In this document: in pieces, positions 36,359 through 44,509 of the stretch
How positions within the stretch are numbered: the first letter of the stretch is position 1
Layout: each line of letters starts with the position of its first letter
Origin: Shouchella tritolerans
Lineage (GTDB): Bacteria > Bacillota > Bacilli > Bacillales > Bacillaceae_D
Assembly: GCF_025770735.1 (NCBI RefSeq)
Contig: NZ_JAODPB010000002.1
Coordinates: forward strand, 62,001 to 126,000
Reading direction: 5' to 3'
DNA length: 64,000 nucleotides
Made by a program: the position numbers and the translations under genes
The notes under the pieces: model-generated
Seen by the model: only the letters and a program-made list of their open reading frames with translations
Told to the model about the DNA's origin: nothing
The model's database searches: none

Positions 36359-39295
36359 CTAGTTGCTTACTTTTTTCCAAACATCCCACTGTCCCGATTC
36401 ACTCGGATTCTCACCTTGCGTCCACCATTTCGCTTCGTATAGCTGGCCCTCATAGAGCACCCGGTCGCCAGCGACATAAATAGTGGTAGCATTCCACTCC
36501 TGTGGTCCTTCGGGTACTTCTTCGGAATCAGTCACTTTTTTCCAAACATCCCACTGCCCCGATTTGCTTGGGTTCTCGCCTTGCGTCCACCATTTCGCTT
36601 CGTATAGCTGGCCTTCATAGTAGACACGATCGCCGGCAGTGTAGATCTCATCTGCTTGCCATTCTTGCGGTCCATCAGGCTCCTCATAGCAATCAGTTGC
36701 CTTTTTCCAGACGTCCCACCTTCCTGAATCAGCAGGATTTTCCCCTTGTGTCCACCATTTGGCTTCGTAAAAATCGCCTTCATGCTCGACGCGGTCGCCA
36801 GCTGTATAAATGGCGGTTTTGTCCCACGCTTTATAATCGCATGCTGGCAGCTCAGGTTCTGGTTCAACTGGTTCTTCGATAAAACCGTATGTGGATGGAT
36901 TTCTCATGCCTGGCGTTCCAAAATAAGTTTCTAGCGAACCCGTTATCCGTACTTGCTTGCCAATGTTATCAGGATTGTTGACTAAGTTTAGCCCATTTCG
37001 GACAGGGGTGCCGTTCACAAGCTGAACAGGCAACATCTTCGTCCGGTCTGTCTCATCTGGTGAGTCTGCCAATAACAAGTTAGAAGGGGCGTGGCTTCCT
37101 TCACCGATAATAGGGCGATTGTTATTGATCGACCCGACAATGTAGCCCTTGACTGCCTTTGTGCCTGAATTGTTGGCGATTGCTTCTGCCACAGTCAGTG
37201 TTCCAGTCGGCTCTTCCGGCTCTTTGCCTTCAATGGCAATGCGGCTTCCTTCTGTATAATCGATTGGCTCTGTTTGTGTTGATACATAATCAACTACAGC
37301 TTGCCAAACAGGGCCGTAGCTGTCATCAATGGCCGTGCCGAGGTTGTAATAGGTTGAAGCATGCATATAGTCGTTATAAGTGACGGTATACGTTCCATCA
37401 AGGTCAAGTGGTTCACCGTTTTCAAGTAGTATAGTCACATCGCTAAAGCCGCTGTTCTCGTCTGGAATGAGCGTGTAAGTGAAGCCAGAACCTTGCAAAT
37501 CAACGCCTCGATGGTAACGTGATTGTTCGAGCAAAACTTCTTTTAAGCGGGAACCTGTCGTTTCGACAACAACAAGGGTGTTGCCATAACGGTCAAGCGC
37601 TTCAATTTGTTTGTCCGTAATTGAGCCTGGAGGAATTTCTCCAGTGATGGAAGAACCGTTTAAAAGCGCAAAGTCGCTGCCTGTTTTAGCTCGAATTGAA
37701 TCGGCGTATAAGTTGCCAAGGCCAACATCTTGTTTGTTTTTGTTTTCAGAATAAAGGCCTGTGTTCGTCGAGCCGATGATCTCCCCTGGATTTGGCGCAG
37801 TTGGGTCGACTTTTAAAGCAATCCGCCCCTCGCTTTCATAGTCAAGCGGGTGGCCTGCAGCCGTACGTTCCAAAGCATATTGTTCCATTGCCGTCGTCAT
37901 TAGGCCTACTGTTTCTTGTAAGATTTCGCCTTCAAAATGGTAGCCTGATCCGCCAGTGCCAATATAGTCAGCAACTGCGACTTTATAAGTGGAGTCTGCC
38001 TCAAGTGGCTGGCCATCGATTGATACGTTCACGTCAATAAAGTTGCCTGTCATTCCTGTTATTATTTCGTAGTGGAGACCTGATGTTTGCAAATCGATTT
38101 GGTTGCGATCATCACGGGCGTATGAATAGGCGATGACGTTTTCGATCGCTTCGCCTGTCATTTCAATTACCATAATCTCGTTGGCAAAAGGCTCAATTTT
38201 ATAGATATCGTTTAATGTCACTTCGCCTGGGGCAATGCTGTCGCGGATACCGCCATTGTTCGTTAAGGCGATATCTGCATCGGCAAAGGCGCGCATTGCA
38301 TCTGTCCAAAAATTGCCGAGAGGAGCATCGCGATCATAGCGCCCGTCACGGGATAGCCCGGTGTTTGAATAGCCGATCACTTTGCCGAGAAGCTCATCCA
38401 TCTCTTCGTTGTACTTGTCAATAACAGCTTGGACGTCTTTATCCGTTTCTGTTAAGGAGGATACAGCTGTAAGCTGGCCTGAAACTTCTGTCACCTCATC
38501 AGTCGTTTCATTGTAGGTAAACTCAAGTTCACCAATATGTTGCAAATTGGAGCCAGTTTGGACAATTGGCGTGCCGTTTACGACGGCAGGGGCGTTTAAT
38601 GTCGTATGAGAATGGCCGCCTATAATGGCATCAAAATACTCGACCTCATTTGCAAGGCGGCGGTCTTGGTCGTAGCCGATGTGAGTAAGAGCAATAACGA
38701 CATCAGCTTGACTTTCTAGTTCGTCTTTATAAGCAAGCGCTGTTCCAATATAATCATTATCGAAATCCATACCAACTACATTTGCTGGTGCTGTTGCTGG
38801 TGGCGCTTGCGTTAAGCCAAATAATGCAACGGAGATGCCATCCGCATCTAATAACACATAAGGTTTCGTATTTTCGACATCCGTCGCCCCTGTATCAAGG
38901 TTGGCGGCAAGCCAAGGAAAGTCTGCATGTCCCATGTTCGTTTTTAAATGGTCTTGCCCGTAGTCGAATTCATGGTTGCCAATGGTAAACGCATCTAAGC
39001 CAGCAAGGTTAAATACATCAATCATTGGCTTTCCGTTGTTTAAATCGACGACAGGGTTGCCGCTCGCAAAATCACCGGCATCGACATATAGAAAATGGTC
39101 GGATGTTTGCCGCTTTTTCTGTATGTAAGCTGCCACTTTCCCATACTCGTCAAAGCTAGCATGGATATCATTGGTGTGAATGATATGAAGCGTTTTTTCA
39201 CCTGTTTCTCCAGAAACGGATTGTGGGACGGTAAAACAGAAGAATAGAGCAAAAACAAGCAGAATCAAGGGTTGCATCGATTTTCGTATCGGCAT
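36359..39295 (-). CDS. Secreted 5'-nucleotidase/UDP-sugar hydrolase-type protein with chitin-binding modules
   Basis: 978 residues. Signal peptide (about 1-29), calcineurin-like phosphoesterase domain (about 35-260) with metal boxes HTNDIHAS, DAGDFASGN, GNHEFDYG, LTHIGYD and GGHSHT. A 5'-nucleotidase C-terminal domain follows (about 300-490, TNNGGIRDSI substrate site), then a second, degenerate copy (about 515-685, LLNGSSITGEI in place of NNGGxR). Next is a DUF6359/OB-like domain (about 700-810) and three carbohydrate-binding modules of the ChtBD3/CBM5-12 type (about 833-880, 885-928 and 932-978; each YTAGDRV...YEAKWWTQGENP...W). It probably releases phosphate and nucleosides outside the cell while bound to wall or chitin-like polymer. 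Start preceded by AAGGAGG. Confidence 0.9.
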   Translation of the reverse strand: MPIRKSMQPLILLVFALFFCFTVPQSVSGETGEKTLHIIHTNDIHASFDEYGKVAAYIQKKRQTSDHFLYVDAGDFASGNPVVDLNNGKPMIDVFNLAGLDAFTIGNHEFDYGQDHLKTNMGHADFPWLAANLDTGATDVENTKPYVLLDADGISVALFGLTQAPPATAPANVVGMDFDNDYIGTALAYKDELESQADVVIALTHIGYDQDRRLANEVEYFDAIIGGHSHTTLNAPAVVNGTPIVQTGSNLQHIGELEFTYNETTDEVTEVSGQLTAVSSLTETDKDVQAVIDKYNEEMDELLGKVIGYSNTGLSRDGRYDRDAPLGNFWTDAMRAFADADIALTNNGGIRDSIAPGEVTLNDIYKIEPFANEIMVIEMTGEAIENVIAYSYARDDRNQIDLQTSGLHYEIITGMTGNFIDVNVSIDGQPLEADSTYKVAVADYIGTGGSGYHFEGEILQETVGLMTTAMEQYALERTAAGHPLDYESEGRIALKVDPTAPNPGEIIGSTNTGLYSENKNKQDVGLGNLYADSIRAKTGSDFALLNGSSITGEIPPGSITDKQIEALDRYGNTLVVVETTGSRLKEVLLEQSRYHRGVDLQGSGFTYTLIPDENSGFSDVTILLENGEPLDLDGTYTVTYNDYMHASTYYNLGTAIDDSYGPVWQAVVDYVSTQTEPIDYTEGSRIAIEGKEPEEPTGTLTVAEAIANNSGTKAVKGYIVGSINNNRPIIGEGSHAPSNLLLADSPDETDRTKMLPVQLVNGTPVRNGLNLVNNPDNIGKQVRITGSLETYFGTPGMRNPSTYGFIEEPVEPEPELPACDYKAWDKTAIYTAGDRVEHEGDFYEAKWWTQGENPADSGRWDVWKKATDCYEEPDGPQEWQADEIYTAGDRVYYEGQLYEAKWWTQGENPSKSGQWDVWKKVTDSEEVPEGPQEWNATTIYVAGDRVLYEGQLYEAKWWTQGENPSESGQWDVWKKVSN

Positions 39296-39425
39296 ATTAT
39301 TCCTCCTTAAAGATGATCAGCACCAAATGGGCTTACTCAAATCATAGCAGAAAAAAACGTTTAATAGTGTTTTATAATGTAATAGATTGTAAAAGTTACG
39401 CTAAACAAAAAGGAGGCACGAGCTT

Positions 39426-39491
39426 ATGACAGAAAATTCGATCTATTTAACAAGACAGATCACCTGCCTAATGGCAAGCACCTATCGGTAA
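39426..39491 (+). CDS. Possible small protein (21 aa)
   Basis: Within a 208-bp gap, AAAGGAGGC sits 9 nt before ATG 39426; the frame reads MTENSIYLTRQITCLMASTYR and stops at 39489-39491. A TATAAT lies at 39373-39378. No homology is recognised. The strong ribosome binding site is the only support, so it may also be a chance match. Confidence 0.3.
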   Translation: MTENSIYLTRQITCLMASTYR

Positions 39492-39503
39492 GCAGATGTT
39501 TTA

Positions 39504-39941
39504 TCAGCCTTTTTGGCTGTAATCATCATTGGCAATTAGCATTTCAAGTGCAACGACAAATGCAGCAAGGGCTGCTTGCGACATCAGCTTAATGTGGATG
39601 GTAGACATATAGTGGTTTAGCAAAAAAACAACAGGAAGTGTGAATGTATATCTTATGCAAAACTCTAGTATTTTTTGAAGCGGTCTGCTTGCGACAGCAG
39701 GGAGAAGCAACGTATTGAACACTTTAGCAAACAATTCAATAAAAATGCCGATCAGCAAAAAAAGCAAGACAAACAAAGCTAATGCCTGAACAGAGTCATA
39801 GTGGATGCCAAGCAGTTGGAACAAAACGGCCATCCCTAAATAATATAAACCAAAAACGAAAGCGAGCGCCGCTGCTGAGATGACAATAATAAAAAACACG
39901 GTCACGCATACAGTGAGCAGCGAAGAACCCTTATGCATCAA
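39504..39941 (-). CDS. Small integral membrane protein (YrvL-like)
   Basis: 145 residues with four predicted membrane helices (about 8-40, 48-70, 88-105 and 118-136). The segment YYLGMAVLFQLLGIHYDSVQALALFVLLFLLIG with FAKVF after it resembles the YrvL family, which in Bacillus is linked to a sigma-factor regulatory pair. The assignment is tentative. GGAGGG precedes the ATG. The 123-bp tandem repeats begin directly upstream. Confidence 0.6.
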   Translation of the reverse strand: MMHKGSSLLTVCVTVFFIIVISAAALAFVFGLYYLGMAVLFQLLGIHYDSVQALALFVLLFLLIGIFIELFAKVFNTLLLPAVASRPLQKILEFCIRYTFTLPVVFLLNHYMSTIHIKLMSQAALAAFVVALEMLIANDDYSQKG

Positions 39942-39953
39942 ACCCCTCCTTAT

Positions 39954-40341
39954 AGCAAAAGCGTAAGGCGCCCGGTAATCAGCGACAAGCGCTGGAGGAC
40001 CAGAAGATGAAGTAGCATTTTACTTCAGCGGCTGGTTCGAAGCGACTCGAGCTGATGGCGCCTGAAGCTAGACGATAGCAAAAGCGTAAGGCGCCCGGTA
40101 ATCAGCGACAAGCGCTGGAGGACCAGAAGATGAAGTAGCATTTTACTTCAGCGGCTGGTCCGAAGCGACTCGAGCTGATGGCGCCTGAAGCTAGACGATA
40201 GCAAAAGCGCAAGGCGCCCGGTAATCAGCGACAAGCGCTGGAGGACCAGAAGATGAAGTAGCATTTTACTTCAGCGGCTGGTCCGAAGCGACTCGAGCTG
40301 ATGGCGCCTGAAGCTAGACGATAGCAAAAGCGTAAGGCGCC
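39954..40341. repeat. Three 123-bp tandem repeats plus a partial fourth
   Basis: Unit starts (AGCAAAAGCG) at 39954, 40077, 40200 and 40323: three full copies, then 19 bp. Copies differ at only a few bases (for example TTCGAAG/TCCGAAG and GCGTAAG/GCGCAAG). Each unit is internally palindromic: GGCGCC near both ends, AAGCGCTGGAGGACC, and AGATGAAGTA-CATT-TACTTCAGC hairpins. It fills the gap between the YrvL-like and SEC-C genes. It resembles a family of GC-rich intergenic elements seen in Bacillaceae. Confidence 0.93.
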
Positions 40342-40388
40342 TAAACGAGAATCGAACAGCCAAAGCGGAGAGTTTGGCTGTTCAGCCA

Positions 40389-41405
40389 TTAGGCCGTTGC
40401 TGTTTCTTTTAGCACAGTCACAATTTCTGCTGAGCGGGCAGAAATCGTTGATGGGCTAACGCCGTACTTTTTAGCAAGTGCTTTTTGTGTAGCGGAAATA
40501 GGCGCAATCGTTTGAAGGGCGTATTCCATCGCAGCAGCGTACGCTGCTGGCTTGCGGATTGCCGGATTGTGTTCCTGGCAAAACTGGTTCCATTTCTCTA
40601 AGGCAAGCATTTCAATTTCCGGCGGGCATCGATCAAGGCGGAGGCCATTGAGCAATGCTTCGGCTGTTTCCTTTTGTTTGTCTGTATGCCAGCGGAACTG
40701 ATCAGGAGCAACGGTCGGAGCCTGTTCGCTATTTAAAAGGGCTGACAACAGCTGTGGCCACTTCTGCAAAAAGGCGTCTTCTGTTTCGTTTACAAACGAA
40801 GCGACTTTTTGTTTGATAGTAGCTGTTTTTTCAGGCAAATGGCTAATAACAGGGCCAATAAAGGACATATGCGGATCAGATTTTGCCGGAAAGCCGATGA
40901 CAGTGGAGCCTGGTCGTGCGGTCTTCTCATGCTCAGTTGGCAATATATGGTCGATCTGCTGTCCCGTTAACAAATCGACGCTTTTGTACACGCGCTCATC
41001 CGTTTGCTGTTTAATTTCAAGAACAGCTGGGCGTGTTTGTTTCCAAGTTTCCAACAGGAAAGCCGTTTTCGGGCGTTTAAGCTTTCTCTTTTTCCCTTCA
41101 TAAAAAACATCAAAAATCGTTGTCCCGTCCTCTTGAATGGGCTTTGTAAAAATCAACCAAACAAGCAACATGCTTGAAAGTGTTTCAGTCACCGTTTTAT
41201 CTGCTTCAGGATAAACGGAATGGTAGCTTTGCACCCAATTTGTTAACTGTTTTTGATAGCGGGTAAATGCCATGTAAAGCAATTCTGTTTCAAGCTGGTT
41301 TAGTTCGTCTTGCACGACCATTGCCTGGTTAGTTGAGCGATTCATACAGCATTTTTTATATTTTTTTCCGCTCCCGCATGGGCACAGATCGTTTCGTTTA
41401 GGCAT
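40389..41405 (-). CDS. SEC-C zinc-finger domain protein
   Basis: 338 residues. The N-terminal SEC-C motif (MPKRNDLCPCGSGKKYKKCC, residues 1-20) is the zinc-binding tail known from SecA and UPF0225 proteins. The rest is helical, with a C-terminal helix-turn-helix-like end (TQKALAKKYGVSPSTISARSAEIV, about 310-333). Function unknown. GGAGGAAC precedes the ATG. Confidence 0.8.
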   Translation of the reverse strand: MPKRNDLCPCGSGKKYKKCCMNRSTNQAMVVQDELNQLETELLYMAFTRYQKQLTNWVQSYHSVYPEADKTVTETLSSMLLVWLIFTKPIQEDGTTIFDVFYEGKKRKLKRPKTAFLLETWKQTRPAVLEIKQQTDERVYKSVDLLTGQQIDHILPTEHEKTARPGSTVIGFPAKSDPHMSFIGPVISHLPEKTATIKQKVASFVNETEDAFLQKWPQLLSALLNSEQAPTVAPDQFRWHTDKQKETAEALLNGLRLDRCPPEIEMLALEKWNQFCQEHNPAIRKPAAYAAAMEYALQTIAPISATQKALAKKYGVSPSTISARSAEIVTVLKETATA

Positions 41406-41573
41406 CGATGTTCCTCCTTATGAATCAACTCTCCTATTTTAACAGATTCCGCAAAGAAAAAAAGGTGTTTGCCTGTTTTGGCAAAAACGCAAGAGACGGA
41501 AAATGCTGGCACATAAGGAAGATGAGTAAGTTATCGAAATAGCGCCCACACTTTAGACTGTGCGATTTTTGTT

Positions 41574-41602
41574 TTGACAACTATGAAAACTTCTGCTACA
41601 GT
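41574..41602 (+). promoter_or_regulatory. metE promoter
   Basis: TTGACA (41574-41579), 17-bp spacer, TACAGT (41597-41602) with TG one base upstream (extended -10). It lies about 30 bp before the SAM riboswitch, giving a plausible start near 41609. Confidence 0.75.
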
Positions 41603-41630
41603 ATGAACAACACATTTTCATAAAAACACT

Positions 41631-41785
41631 CTTATAACGAGAAGCGGAGGGACTGGCCCAATGAAGCTTCAGCAACCATTCATTGCGATGAAAAGGTGCT
41701 AAATCCAGCAAAGGGAACTTTGGCAGATAAGGGGATTCATTTCGTGAGAACAACACCCTTTCCAGTCCCGGAACGGGTGTTTTTC
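41631..41785 (+). ncRNA. SAM riboswitch (S-box), first of two in front of metE
   Basis: S-box core: P1 CTTAT/ATAAG, GGAGGGACTGGCCC (41646-41659), GAAGCTTCAGCAACC, AAGGTGCTAAATCCAGCA and CAGATAAGG. An intrinsic terminator follows at 41752-41785 (AACACCC/GGGTGTT plus TTTTC). High SAM should end transcription before metE. Confidence 0.96.
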
Positions 41786-41789
41786 AATT

Positions 41790-42040
41790 TTATAGATGCA
41801 AACAGGTGCGGCTTCGGCTGCTTAAAAGGGGAAGCTGGTGAAAATCCAGGACGGTCCCGCCACTGTGACACGATTACACAACATTCGTGAAGTCAGATTG
41901 CCTGCCTGCTTGTACTGCTTGACTCTACGTGGATATAGAGAGGAGTGGATAACAAAGCCAATAGAACGTTTGTGTCTAGGCACGAGTTAACAATTGGCTA
42001 ACTTTCCAATCCCCTTTTAACTGCGTAAAGGGGATTTTTT
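41790..42040 (+). ncRNA. Adenosylcobalamin riboswitch, second of two in front of metE
   Basis: The conserved cobalamin elements are present: AAGGGGAAGCTGGTGAAAAT, CCAGGACGGT, the B12 box CCCGCCACTGTGAC (41856-41869) and GAAGTCAGATTGCCTGCC. The expression platform ends in AATCCCCTTTT...AAAGGGGATT plus TTTT (42008-42040). It should stop transcription when coenzyme B12 is present, when a B12-dependent synthase can replace MetE. Confidence 0.96.
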
Positions 42041-42077
42041 GTATGGGCATGATAAAAACATGAAGGGGTGGAGAAAC

Positions 42078-44372
42078 TTGAGCAAAGTGAGAAGTTCATC
42101 ATTAGGGTATCCGCGGATTGGCGGCCAGCGAGAATGGAAAAAAAATCTTGAGGCATTCTGGGCAGGAAAGCGCTCAAAAGCTGCTTTTTTGCAGGAACAG
42201 AAATCGTTAAGGCTATCTTATTTGCAAAAACAGCAACAGCTCGGCCTTGATCTTATTCCAGTAGGCGATTTTAGTGATTATGACCATGTGCTAGACACGG
42301 CTGTTGCTTTCGGAATTGTGCCGGAAAGGTTTGCGTATGATGGCGGAAAAGTGGAAGAGGAAACGTATTTTGCAATTGCCCGGGGAACCGATGATGCTGT
42401 CGCAGCCGAGATGACAAAGTGGTTCAACACCAACTACCACTATATTGTCCCAGAGTTAACGGCTAGCAGAGAACCAGCTCTTGTCGATAACCGCTGGCTG
42501 CGTTTGTACGAAGAGGCGAAAAATGAGCTTGGCATTAACGGCAAGCCGGTACTCCTTGGCCCAGTCAGTTTTGTGAAACTAGCAAAACAATATGGAAATA
42601 AATCCTTCTCGGAGCATGTGCAGACACTTGTGCCTTTGTACGGACAAGTACTTGCCGAATTGGCACAGGCAGGCGCGCCATTGATTCAAGTAGATGAACC
42701 GATTTTGGCTGGCGATGTGACCGAAGCAGAGTGGGCTGTTGTTGAGGAAACGTATCAGTCATTAGCGCAACGAGCGCCAAACGCCAAGCTTTTGCTGCAA
42801 ACCTATTTTGAGAGCGTTGATGACTATAACCGCTTTATACAGCTTCCGGTTGCTGGGCTGGGATTTGACTTTGTAGCTGGAAAAGAAGAAACATTGCAAA
42901 ATCTTCGTTTAAAAGGGTTTCCAAACGATAAGCTGTTAGCACTTGGCGTTATTGATGGGCGTAACATTTGGCGGACGGACCTTACAGCTGTATATGGCGA
43001 ACTAGAGGAAGTGTTGGAGGTTGTCGAACGGGAAAGGCTCATTCTCCAGCCGTCATCTAGCCTATTGCATGTGCCAGTAACGGTCCAATCAGAAGAGAAT
43101 ATTGCAGATGAATTAAAAGAAGCGATTGCATTTGCGGATGAAAAAATAAGCGAAATCGTTTCATTGGCGAAAGTGGTCAACGGTCAAGAGCCACCTTCGT
43201 TATTAGAAGCGAGCAAACACGCGTTAGCGCGATTAAATGCTTCAGAGGCCCGAAACAATCAATCGGTCCAACAAGAAGTAGCGCAAATCAGCAGCGAAGA
43301 CCCATCTCGTGGCTTAGATGCTCCTGCACGGGCCAAGTTGCAAGCGGCCAAACTGAAACTGCCGCTGTTACCGACGACGACGATTGGCAGTTTTCCACAA
43401 ACAAAAGAGATCCGTAAAAAACGGTTAGACTGGCGCAAAGGAAAATTGGACAGTACTGGCTATGAAACGTTCATTAACGCCGAGATAGACCGCTGGATCG
43501 CTATCCAAGAACAGCTCGGGCTCGACGTCCTTGTCCATGGCGAATTTGAACGGACAGACATGGTTGAATTTTTTGGCGAAAAGCTTGGTGGCTTCCAGTT
43601 TACTACATATGGCTGGGTTCAGTCTTATGGGTCACGTTGCGTCAAACCGCCTATTATTTATGGAGATGTTTACTTTAAAGAACCAATGACCGTGAAAGAA
43701 ACGGTGTATGCCCAGTCCAAAACAGACAAACCTGTTAAGGGGATGCTAACTGGCCCAGTAACGATTTACAATTGGTCGTTTCCAAGGGCTGATATTACGG
43801 AAGGCGAGGCGGTTAATCAAATTGCTCTCGCTTTGCGCAAAGAAGTCCTTGCCCTTGAAGAACATGGGATTGGTGTCATTCAAGTAGACGAACCTGCTTT
43901 GCGGGAAGGATTGCCGCTTAAGCGCGCCAAATGGCAAAGCTATCTTGACCAATCGGTAACGGCCTTCCAGTTGACGGTCAACCAAGTAAAGCCAGAGACG
44001 CAAATTCATACGCATATGTGTTATTCTGATTTCCAAGATATTATCGAAGCAATTGACGGGCTTGACGCAGATGTCATTTCAATCGAAATGTCCCGTAGCC
44101 ATGGCGAACTAATTTCATCATTCGAAGATTACACGTATAATAAAGGCATTGGCCTCGGCGTGTATGACATTCACAGCCCCCGCGTCCCGGCTAAAGAAGA
44201 AATTGCCCGTAACATTGAGCGTGCGCTGAATGTCTTAAATCCAAAGCAATTTTGGGTCAACCCAGACTGCGGTTTGAAAACACGGCAAGAACCAGAAACA
44301 GTGGCCGCATTAAAAGTGATGGTAGAGGCAGCGAAAGAAGCCCGGCAAACACTTGAGACGAAGACCATTTAA
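42078..44372 (+). CDS. metE: Cobalamin-independent methionine synthase
   Basis: 764 residues, matching the usual 750-765. It transfers a methyl group from 5-methyltetrahydropteroyl-tri-glutamate to homocysteine. The two-barrel architecture shows as an N-terminal SSLGYPRIGGQREWKKNLEAFW and the C-terminal barrel from TTIGSFPQTKEIRK. Zinc ligands are in IHTHMCYSD (His, Cys) and NPDCGLKTR (Cys). I choose TTG 42078 (MSKVRSSSLGYPRIGG) because GGGGTGGAG lies 5-10 nt upstream; the ATGs at 42039 and 42060 overlap the riboswitch terminator or lack a site. Under tandem SAM and B12 riboswitch control. Confidence 0.96.
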   Translation: MSKVRSSSLGYPRIGGQREWKKNLEAFWAGKRSKAAFLQEQKSLRLSYLQKQQQLGLDLIPVGDFSDYDHVLDTAVAFGIVPERFAYDGGKVEEETYFAIARGTDDAVAAEMTKWFNTNYHYIVPELTASREPALVDNRWLRLYEEAKNELGINGKPVLLGPVSFVKLAKQYGNKSFSEHVQTLVPLYGQVLAELAQAGAPLIQVDEPILAGDVTEAEWAVVEETYQSLAQRAPNAKLLLQTYFESVDDYNRFIQLPVAGLGFDFVAGKEETLQNLRLKGFPNDKLLALGVIDGRNIWRTDLTAVYGELEEVLEVVERERLILQPSSSLLHVPVTVQSEENIADELKEAIAFADEKISEIVSLAKVVNGQEPPSLLEASKHALARLNASEARNNQSVQQEVAQISSEDPSRGLDAPARAKLQAAKLKLPLLPTTTIGSFPQTKEIRKKRLDWRKGKLDSTGYETFINAEIDRWIAIQEQLGLDVLVHGEFERTDMVEFFGEKLGGFQFTTYGWVQSYGSRCVKPPIIYGDVYFKEPMTVKETVYAQSKTDKPVKGMLTGPVTIYNWSFPRADITEGEAVNQIALALRKEVLALEEHGIGVIQVDEPALREGLPLKRAKWQSYLDQSVTAFQLTVNQVKPETQIHTHMCYSDFQDIIEAIDGLDADVISIEMSRSHGELISSFEDYTYNKGIGLGVYDIHSPRVPAKEEIARNIERALNVLNPKQFWVNPDCGLKTRQEPETVAALKVMVEAAKEARQTLETKTI

Positions 44373-44387
44373 CTTTTTGGCGACAAA

Positions 44388-44482
44388 GCACTCAGACTGT
44401 AAACAAACGCTCGTATATTTTCGACGTTTGACAAGCGTTTTCTATCAGTCTGAAGGGCGGTTATCGACTTTGTCAACAACCT
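44388..44482. repeat. Dispersed intergenic repeat, copy 2 (opposite orientation)
   Basis: Shares with the reverse complement of 30395-30545 the blocks CAGACTGTAAACAAACGCTCG, GACAAGCGTTTTCTATCAGTCTG and GGGCGGTTATCGACTTTGTC, after allowing for a few changes and a 55-bp size difference. Its own ends CAGACTG and CAGTCTG are inverted repeats, so it can form a long hairpin. Confidence 0.7.
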
Positions 44483-44483
44483 C

Positions 44484-44507
44484 AGCATGGGGCGTCTGCC
44501 CCATGCT
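44484..44507. terminator. Hairpin between metE and cstA
   Basis: AGCATGGGGC and GCCCCATGCT with a 4-nt loop, 10 perfect pairs, between convergent genes. The T-run is weak (TTC), so strength is uncertain. Confidence 0.65.
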
Positions 44508-44509
44508 TT

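Noticed and set aside
39954-40341. Possible CRISPR array
   Set aside because: Units are 123 bp with no short repeat/unique spacer alternation and no cas genes; they are tandem duplications.
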